From assembly GCF_002078505.1 (NCBI RefSeq), contig NZ_LUAV01000014.1, positions 250,402-314,401 of the forward strand: 64,000 nucleotides of DNA. Direction: 5' to 3'. Position numbers and translations under genes: made by a program. The number at the start of each line of letters is the position of its first letter. Position 1 is the stretch's first letter. This DNA comes from Ensifer aridi (GTDB lineage: Bacteria; Pseudomonadota; Alphaproteobacteria; Rhizobiales; Rhizobiaceae). This document shows, piece after piece, positions 58,705 through 64,000 of this stretch. Under the pieces are notes generated by a model that worked only from the letters and a program-made list of their open reading frames with translations, was not told the origin of the DNA and ran no database searches.

Positions 58705-60159
58705 TTACATTGTCGCTTCCTTGATCGCTGGATAAAGCCGGCGATAACGCCGATAGGCATCCTCGTAAGCCGGCACGAGCGATGCCTCCGGAGCGATTGT
58801 CTCGGCCGTCTCGGGCGCGGTGCAGACGGCGACGGGATCAGCCCCGGTGGCGGCGATCAAGCCGAGCCGGGCCGCGCCGAAGGCGGCGCCGAAATCGCCA
58901 TCCGCCGGCAGGTCGACCGGCAGGTTCAACGCGGTCGCGATCGATTTCAGCCAGTAGCGCGAACGTGAACCGCCGCCGATGGCCGTCACGCGCGTGAGCC
59001 TCGTTCCGGCGGCGCGCAAGGCCTCAAGACTGTCGCGGATCGCAAAGGAAACACCCTCGAGCACCGCCTGCGTCAGGACAGCGCGGGAGCTTTCGTGGCC
59101 GAGACCGGCAAAGACGCCGCGGATCGCCGCATCGTTGTGCGGCGTGCGTTCGCCGGAAAGATAGGGAAGAAACGTCACCGAACCCGGCGCCTTGAGGCTG
59201 TCGCCGAGCTCATTGGTGAGATCGGCAGCACTCCGGCCGGTAATACTCGAATGCCAGTTCAGCGCATCCGTCGCCGAGAGGATCACGCCCATCTGGTGCC
59301 AGGTATTGGGCAGCGCGTGGCAAAACGCGTGAACCGCGCTCTCCGGATTGGGAAGATAACTTGCATTGGCGGCAAAGAGCACGCCGGATGTGCCGAGCGA
59401 TACGAAGGCTTGGCCCTCGGCCACTGTGCCCATGCCGCAGGCGGAGGCCGCGTTGTCGCCGGCGCCGCCGGCAACGACGACGCCGGAACCCATGCCCCAG
59501 CGTGCGGCGAGTTCCTGGCGCAATGTGCCGGCACCGTCGGTCCCTTCGACGAGGGTCGGCATCTGCCGCTCGTCAAGATGGGTCGCCGCCAGCAGATTTT
59601 CCGACCACTTCCGTTTGCCCGTGTCGAGCCAGGACGTGCCGGCGGAATCCGACATTTCCGACATATGCTCGCCGGTGAGCCACAGGCGCAGATAGTCCTT
59701 CGGCAAGAGCACCCACTGCACCTTGGCGAAAGCTTCCGGCTCGTTCTCGCGCACCCAGGCGAGCTTCGGCGCGGTGAAGCCGGGAAAGACGATATTGCCG
59801 GTCAGCGCCCGGAACTGCGGATCGCTGTCGAGCGCCGCCGCCTCACGGAAGCTGCGGGTATCGTTCCAGAGGATGCAAGGCCGGAGCACCGCGTCCTTCT
59901 CGTCGAGCAACGTCGCGCCGTGCATCTGACCGGAGAGGCCGATCCCACGGACGGCGGCAAGCGCTTGCGCATGCGTCTCCTTGAGGCCATTGATCGCCAC
60001 CTCGGCGGCGCGAATCCAATCCGCCGGGTCCTGCTCCGACCAGCCGGGATGCGGCCGCGAGACATCGAGCGCGGCGGAAGCGGACCCGACGATCTTCTGC
60101 CCGCTATCGATCAGCATGGCCTTGACGCCGGACGTGCCGAGATCCAGTCCGAGATACAT
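58705..60159 (-). CDS. xylB: Xylulokinase
   Basis: Phosphorylates D-xylulose to xylulose-5-phosphate for the pentose phosphate pathway. 484 residues of the FGGY family: YLGLDLGTSGVKAMLIDSG at the N-terminus, LSGQMHGATLLD, ILWNDTRS, and the catalytic Asp region VVVAGGAGDNAASACGMG. It starts 8 bases after the LacI regulator gene stop, so the two are co-transcribed. Confidence 0.95.
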   Translation of the reverse strand: MYLGLDLGTSGVKAMLIDSGQKIVGSASAALDVSRPHPGWSEQDPADWIRAAEVAINGLKETHAQALAAVRGIGLSGQMHGATLLDEKDAVLRPCILWNDTRSFREAAALDSDPQFRALTGNIVFPGFTAPKLAWVRENEPEAFAKVQWVLLPKDYLRLWLTGEHMSEMSDSAGTSWLDTGKRKWSENLLAATHLDERQMPTLVEGTDGAGTLRQELAARWGMGSGVVVAGGAGDNAASACGMGTVAEGQAFVSLGTSGVLFAANASYLPNPESAVHAFCHALPNTWHQMGVILSATDALNWHSSITGRSAADLTNELGDSLKAPGSVTFLPYLSGERTPHNDAAIRGVFAGLGHESSRAVLTQAVLEGVSFAIRDSLEALRAAGTRLTRVTAIGGGSRSRYWLKSIATALNLPVDLPADGDFGAAFGAARLGLIAATGADPVAVCTAPETAETIAPEASLVPAYEDAYRRYRRLYPAIKEATM

Positions 60160-60167
60160 GGGTCCTC

Positions 60168-61205
60168 CTATGCCTGCTCGAGGGGCAGGTTGTCCTTCAG
60201 AAAAATGTCGATGCGAATACGCTCCTGCGCCGAGATAACCGGCAGGCCATCCGCCTTGGCTTTCAGAACCCGGATTGCGCTTCTGACCTCGTGGCCCGCA
60301 TTCTGATTGAGGAGCGCGTCGATCGTGCCGGAAACGAGCGCCGCGCGGCTGTGCGGCGTCAGCTCATGCGCGATCGCGCAAATGGTCTTTTCCCTGCCAG
60401 CCTTTTCGAGTGCGGCGACAAGACCGCGATTGCCGGCGCCGAGGCTGTAGATGCCGGCAAGGTCGGGCTGCCGTTCAAGGAGTGCGCCTACGAGTTTCTC
60501 AACGAGTGTCGGATTATCCTGGCCTTCGATCACCGGCAGGATGCAGCGCCCGGCAAAGTCCTCGGTCATCACCGCCCGGAATCCTTCCAGCCGATCGCGA
60601 TGGTCGCGCACCAGCATGGAACCCGCGACCACCGCCACCGCGCCCTCGCGGCCGCCGATAAAGCGGCCCATCAGGCTGCCGGCGGTCCGCCCGGCCGCAA
60701 TATTGTCGACGCCGGCGAAATGGTCGCGGCCCGAACCCGGCAAATCGGAAACCAACGTGACGACGGCAATGCGGTCTTCGCGCAGCCGCTTCACCGCCTC
60801 CGTCACCTCGGGTGCCTCGACGGCAACCACGGCCACGCCCGCAGGCCGCCGTTCGCGCGCTTCCATGAGCGCAGCGGCAAGCGCCGGCGCGTCGAAGGCC
60901 GGAACGGAAAGGATGGTGATATCCGTCCGCTCGGCCGCAGAGCGCGCCATCGCGGCCCTCACCTCGGCTTCGAGGCCGCGCATGAACGAGTTTTCGCCGG
61001 CGGGTAGGATGAAGACAAGGGGGTAGCTCCGGCCCTTGGCGAGATTGGCGGCGGCGACATCGCGCACATAGCCGAGCGTGGCGATCGCCCGTTCGACCTT
61101 GTGGCGCGTGACGGTTCTGACCCCTGGGCGATTGTTCAGGACCCGGTCGACGGTCGCGAGACTGACGCCCGCCTCGGCGGCGATATCGTGAACTGTCGGT
61201 CGCAT
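60168..61205 (-). CDS. LacI-family regulator of the xyl region
   Basis: 345 residues from ATG 61205, which has GGGAGGAAGAA upstream; frame further upstream belongs to no gene. The helix-turn-helix is TVHDIAAEAGVSLATVDRVL with hinge LAKGRS, and the sugar-binding domain follows (YPLVFILPAGENSFMRGLEA). Its coupling to xylB suggests it senses xylose or a related sugar. A 26-base CG-centred palindrome 30-55 bases before its start points to autoregulation. Confidence 0.9.
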   Translation of the reverse strand: MRPTVHDIAAEAGVSLATVDRVLNNRPGVRTVTRHKVERAIATLGYVRDVAAANLAKGRSYPLVFILPAGENSFMRGLEAEVRAAMARSAAERTDITILSVPAFDAPALAAALMEARERRPAGVAVVAVEAPEVTEAVKRLREDRIAVVTLVSDLPGSGRDHFAGVDNIAAGRTAGSLMGRFIGGREGAVAVVAGSMLVRDHRDRLEGFRAVMTEDFAGRCILPVIEGQDNPTLVEKLVGALLERQPDLAGIYSLGAGNRGLVAALEKAGREKTICAIAHELTPHSRAALVSGTIDALLNQNAGHEVRSAIRVLKAKADGLPVISAQERIRIDIFLKDNLPLEQA

Positions 61206-61234
61206 TTCTTCCTCCCGGCAAACCCCATAGAGGA

Positions 61235-61260
61235 ATTTTTGATGTACGTAAATCAAAAAT
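61235..61260. promoter_or_regulatory. Candidate autoregulatory operator of the LacI-xylB unit
   Basis: ATTTTTGAT (61235-61243) and ATCAAAAAT (61252-61260) are perfect inverted arms around GTACGTAA; the whole 26 bases are symmetrical about a CG in TACGTA with one mismatched pair. Position 30-55 bases before the LacI start fits an operator overlapping its promoter. Confidence 0.68.
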
Positions 61261-61291
61261 CTCGAAGCGGGCACGCAAAGGGTGAAATGTC

Positions 61292-62413
61292 TCAGTCGAA
61301 ACGCTTGCTGAAGGCCTGCGTGAAGACGACGCGGCCGGGCTCGTCCTGCGCCTCGCCGAAGGCCACGTCCATGAAGCTGCCGGCCACGCGGACGACCGCG
61401 AAACCGCCGAGAAACGCGGCCTTGGGCTTGAAGATGTCGATGTCGCCGACCCTGTACGTCATGACCCGGTCGTGCTCGTGTCCGTGGAAGAGGCCGACGA
61501 CATTGTATCCTTTCAGGTGATCGAGGAGGGCCTGGCGCTCGCCGGCGCTCCACCAATGCGGCTCGCCCGTCCCCTGATCGTCGAAGGTCTTCGCCGCCGG
61601 GTCCCAGACCTCGATCGAAAACGGGTCCCAGCCATAATGCTGGAAAAGCACGACCGGCCGGCCGTCGACGGCGAAGGAGGAAAGATCGCGCTTGAGCCAC
61701 GGCAGGCCGCTCACGGCGCCCTTGTTCTCATCACCGCCGAAACGCTGCAACTGCACGAGATGAAGGCCGCCCCAGTCCCAGGAATAGCTGTCCGATAGCG
61801 GATCGTAATTCGCGACCGGCACCGGCGGCTTGTAGAATACGGTCTGGCGATGGGTGAGTTCGACGTAGTCGCGCAATTCCCGCCGGTACCAGTCGACATT
61901 GGGCGGCGGACCGTCCTGGTCGAGGTCATGGTTTCCAAGCCCGACATAGACGGGAACGTGGATATGATGCGGGCCTGGCGCCTGCTCGTACCGGCTCTGG
62001 AACTGCTGCAACTGCCGCCCTTCGCGCGGCTCGCGAACCTGGCCGCCACCGTCGTCGGTGATGTCGCCGCCGAGCACGAGGCCGAGCGGACGCCCGATCT
62101 TCGTACCGGCCCCCGCAAGACCGCTCGGCTTGCCTTCGATCGTCTCCGGCCAATCAAGCGCGGAAATCGCGTTCAGCGCCGCGACGTGGCGCAGGAGGCT
62201 CGCATCGGTCTTACCTTCCTCCTCGCAATTCGGCGCGAGCCCCTCCGTCGAAATGAGACAGGCATGGATGTCACAGGAGAAAAGAAAGGTGGCATCGACT
62301 GGAGGAGCGGCCGCCTTCGCACCTTTGCTGAACACCACCAGCGACAGGCCAAACCCGCCGGCGCCGGCAAGAAACATGCGCCGCGATGGGCGAAAGAGAG
62401 GATAATCATTCAT
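61292..62413 (-). CDS. Tat-exported metallophosphoesterase
   Basis: 373 residues from ATG 62413 (GTG at 62437 is an alternative). The twin-arginine signal is SRRMFLAGAGGFGLSLVVF, ending near AKAAAP, so export of a folded, metal-loaded enzyme is expected. The calcineurin-like metal motifs are all present: FSCDIHA, GGDITDDGG, GLGNHDLD, and FHGHEHD. Substrate unknown; relatives hydrolyse phosphodiesters or sphingomyelin-like lipids. Confidence 0.87.
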   Translation of the reverse strand: MNDYPLFRPSRRMFLAGAGGFGLSLVVFSKGAKAAAPPVDATFLFSCDIHACLISTEGLAPNCEEEGKTDASLLRHVAALNAISALDWPETIEGKPSGLAGAGTKIGRPLGLVLGGDITDDGGGQVREPREGRQLQQFQSRYEQAPGPHHIHVPVYVGLGNHDLDQDGPPPNVDWYRRELRDYVELTHRQTVFYKPPVPVANYDPLSDSYSWDWGGLHLVQLQRFGGDENKGAVSGLPWLKRDLSSFAVDGRPVVLFQHYGWDPFSIEVWDPAAKTFDDQGTGEPHWWSAGERQALLDHLKGYNVVGLFHGHEHDRVMTYRVGDIDIFKPKAAFLGGFAVVRVAGSFMDVAFGEAQDEPGRVVFTQAFSKRFD

Positions 62414-62528
62414 GCGGCGCCCGCGCGGTCCCTCCACGCGCCTCCGTCAGCTCGGACGACGCGGGATTTTGCAGCAACGCTGGGAGCGCGTAAAGCGTGC
62501 CGTTCGATCACGCGGCGTAGCCGGCCCG

Positions 62529-62553
62529 TCACCCTAGCCCTCTCGCCGCAGGC
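62529..62553. repeat. Fragment of a RIME-like element
   Basis: TCACCCTAGCCCTCTCGCCG matches, in inverse orientation, the right end of the element at 48434 (CGGCGAGAGGGTTAGGGTGA) with one mismatch. Only this arm is present, just beyond the exporter stop. Confidence 0.5.
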
Positions 62554-62587
62554 GGATGTGGGGCTGAGAATCCCTGGCACCAACTCT

Positions 62588-64000
62588 TTAGTGCCCACCA
62601 CCCCCAGGACCGGCACCCTCTGGCTTCTTGATCATCATGACGCCGATGATCATCGACAGGAACAGCGCCGTCAGCAGCAGGAAAACGTCGATGAACGACA
62701 TGATCACCGCCTGCTGCTGGACCATCGCCGCTAGTTGCTTGACGGCGGCCGTGGTTCCGTCGAGGCCGTGGGCGGTGAAATTCGAGGCCATATTGTTGAG
62801 CCGCTCCACCGCCTCCGGATTGCCCCATTGGACATGCTCGGCAAGCCGCGCGTAGTGGAAATCCTGGCGCTGCGTCAGGATCGTGTTGATGATCGCGAGA
62901 CCAACGGCGCCGCCGAGATTGCGCGTCAGGTTGTAGAGACCGGAGGCATTGCGGATGCGCGCCGGCGGCAGCGTGCCCAGCGCGATATTGTTGATCGGCA
63001 CCATGCAGAGCATCAGCGAGCAGCCGCGCAGGATCTGCGGCACGAGCAGTTCCCAGAAATCCCAATCGGCCGTCAGTTGGCTCATTGTCCAGGTGCCCGC
63101 CGCGAAGCCGGCAAAGCCGACGGTCATCATCACCCGCGGATCGACCCGGCCCGCGAGGAAGCCTGCGACCGGCGCCGTCAAGAACATGGCGAGGCCTGAG
63201 ACGAACATGGTCTCGCCGATCATCAGCGAATCGTAGCCGCGGATGCGCCCGAGATAGAGCGGATAAAGATAGGTGAGGCCGTAGAGGCCGATGCCCATCA
63301 CGAAGGAGAACAGCGAACCGAAAGTGAAGTTGCGATTGGCGAAGGCCCTGAGATCCACCACCGGAAACTCGACCTTGAACGCGCGGTAGAAGAACACGAC
63401 GGCGCCAAGTGCCGTGGCGACCGCGCCCATGACGATGTGCTCGTCGCTGAACCAGTCGTTGGCGTTGCCCTCCTCCAGCACATATTCGAGCGAACCGAGG
63501 AAGATCGCCATGGATACGAGCCCCCACCAGTCGAACTTCTTGATCAGCCCGAGTTCCGGCTTGTCGAAGTCGATGAAGGTCCAGGCGAGCGTCGCGACGA
63601 TGATGCCGGGAATGACGTTGACGAGGAAGAGCCAGTGCCAGGAGAAGGCGTGGCTGAGATAACCGCCGACCGTCGGGCCGATGGTCGGCGCAAGCGTCGC
63701 GATGAGGCCGATGATCGGCGAGACGATGTTGCGCTTCGAGGGCGGGAAGATCGTGAAGGCCGCGGCAAAGACCGACGGGATCATGCCGCCGCCGATGAAG
63801 CCCTGGATCGCCCGATAGACGATCATCTGCTCGATATTGGTGGCGGTGGCGGCAAGCGCACTCGCGGCGGTGAAGCCGGCGGCGGCGACGAAGAAGAGCA
63901 CCCGCGTCGAGACGATGCGGGCAAGCGTCCCCGACAGCGGGATCATGATGACCTCGGCGATCAGATAGGAGGTCTGAACCCAGCCGATCTCGTCCGACCC
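62588..64000 (-). CDS. DHA2-family MFS multidrug exporter (5' part off the window)
   Basis: 470 residues visible; the frame runs off the right edge, so the N-terminus is missing. Visible sequence opens with IGWVQTSYLIAEVIMIPLSG, typical of the EmrB/QacA 14-segment family, followed by membrane segments and GGGMIPSVFAAAFTIFPPSK and LAPTIGPTVGGYLSHAFSWH (motif C). EmrB-type exporters usually pair with an HlyD-like periplasmic adaptor, which would lie beyond the edge. The C-terminus ends in a glycine-rich tail (GAGPGGGGH). Confidence 0.9.
   Translation of the reverse strand, partial: GSDEIGWVQTSYLIAEVIMIPLSGTLARIVSTRVLFFVAAAGFTAASALAATATNIEQMIVYRAIQGFIGGGMIPSVFAAAFTIFPPSKRNIVSPIIGLIATLAPTIGPTVGGYLSHAFSWHWLFLVNVIPGIIVATLAWTFIDFDKPELGLIKKFDWWGLVSMAIFLGSLEYVLEEGNANDWFSDEHIVMGAVATALGAVVFFYRAFKVEFPVVDLRAFANRNFTFGSLFSFVMGIGLYGLTYLYPLYLGRIRGYDSLMIGETMFVSGLAMFLTAPVAGFLAGRVDPRVMMTVGFAGFAAGTWTMSQLTADWDFWELLVPQILRGCSLMLCMVPINNIALGTLPPARIRNASGLYNLTRNLGGAVGLAIINTILTQRQDFHYARLAEHVQWGNPEAVERLNNMASNFTAHGLDGTTAAVKQLAAMVQQQAVIMSFIDVFLLLTALFLSMIIGVMMIKKPEGAGPGGGGH

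Overview
The window is about 64 kb of GC-rich alphaproteobacterial chromosome. Gene content points to the Rhizobiaceae, most likely Sinorhizobium (Ensifer): a glgP-glgB-glgC-glgA-pgm glycogen cluster, soxBDAG, split pntAa/pntAb/pntB, an ornithine/lysine decarboxylase behind a long structured leader, rhizobial intergenic mosaic repeats, and xylAB next to a LacI regulator. The genus call rests on recognition of gene order and families; no database search was run. I see no rRNA, tRNA, CRISPR array, insertion sequence, prophage or conjugation gene. This is housekeeping and catabolic chromosome rather than a mobile island.

Layout. 0.2-1.5 kb: a TadG-like von Willebrand A protein. 1.7-13.1 kb (+): glycogen synthesis and breakdown (glgP, glgB, glgC, glgA, pgm, glgX). 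13.1-14.7 kb (+): a MaoC-type hydratase overlapping a DUF2332 protein. 14.9-20.0 kb (-): the four-subunit sarcosine oxidase operon. 20.3-23.8 kb (+): rpsU, a TPR lipoprotein, a DUF992 protein and a class III nucleotide cyclase. 24.0-27.5 kb (-): proton-translocating transhydrogenase and a small aa3-oxidase subunit IV. 27.8-30.1 kb (-): a membrane GGDEF/EAL protein. 30.5-34.9 kb: a C26 amidotransferase-like hydrolase, a 2-hydroxyacid dehydrogenase, a LacI regulator, and a MarR regulator divergent from a creatininase-family hydrolase. 35.0-37.1 kb (+): a histidine-rich CobW-type GTPase with a WD40 partner. 37.3-39.7 kb: small genes, including a frameshifted VOC gene. 39.8-41.4 kb (-): odc with a speF-like leader. 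41.6-44.2 kb (+): a LysR regulator and a DUF1007/NicO metal-export pair. 44.3-46.8 kb (-): small genes and eda. 47.0-49.6 kb (+): a CYTH-CHAD pair and trhO. 49.6-52.7 kb (-): a GFA protein and metNIQ. 53.0-62.4 kb (-): a sugar catabolic region (beta-glucosidase, Gfo/Idh/MocA oxidoreductase, TIM-barrel isomerase, xylA, xylB, LacI regulator) and a Tat-exported metallophosphoesterase. 62.6 kb to the edge (-): a DHA2-type MFS exporter cut by the window end.

How the genes work together. The glycogen cluster encodes both arms of polymer turnover, with Pgm linking glucose-1-phosphate to central metabolism. SoxBDAG demethylates sarcosine to glycine and passes the methyl group to folate. PntA/PntB makes NADPH from NADH using the proton gradient. 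The 53-61 kb region looks like a sugar-use regulon: several CG-centred palindromes of LacI type lie in front of its transcription units, including one directly upstream of the LacI gene.

The most interesting signals are the leader RNA upstream of odc, the single-base frameshift in the VOC gene, the family of LacI-type palindromes, helically phased TTGCG repeats in front of soxB, the CobW-WD40 pair, and mosaic repeats in which one copy has lost its middle module. I did not find a clearly new multi-gene system.
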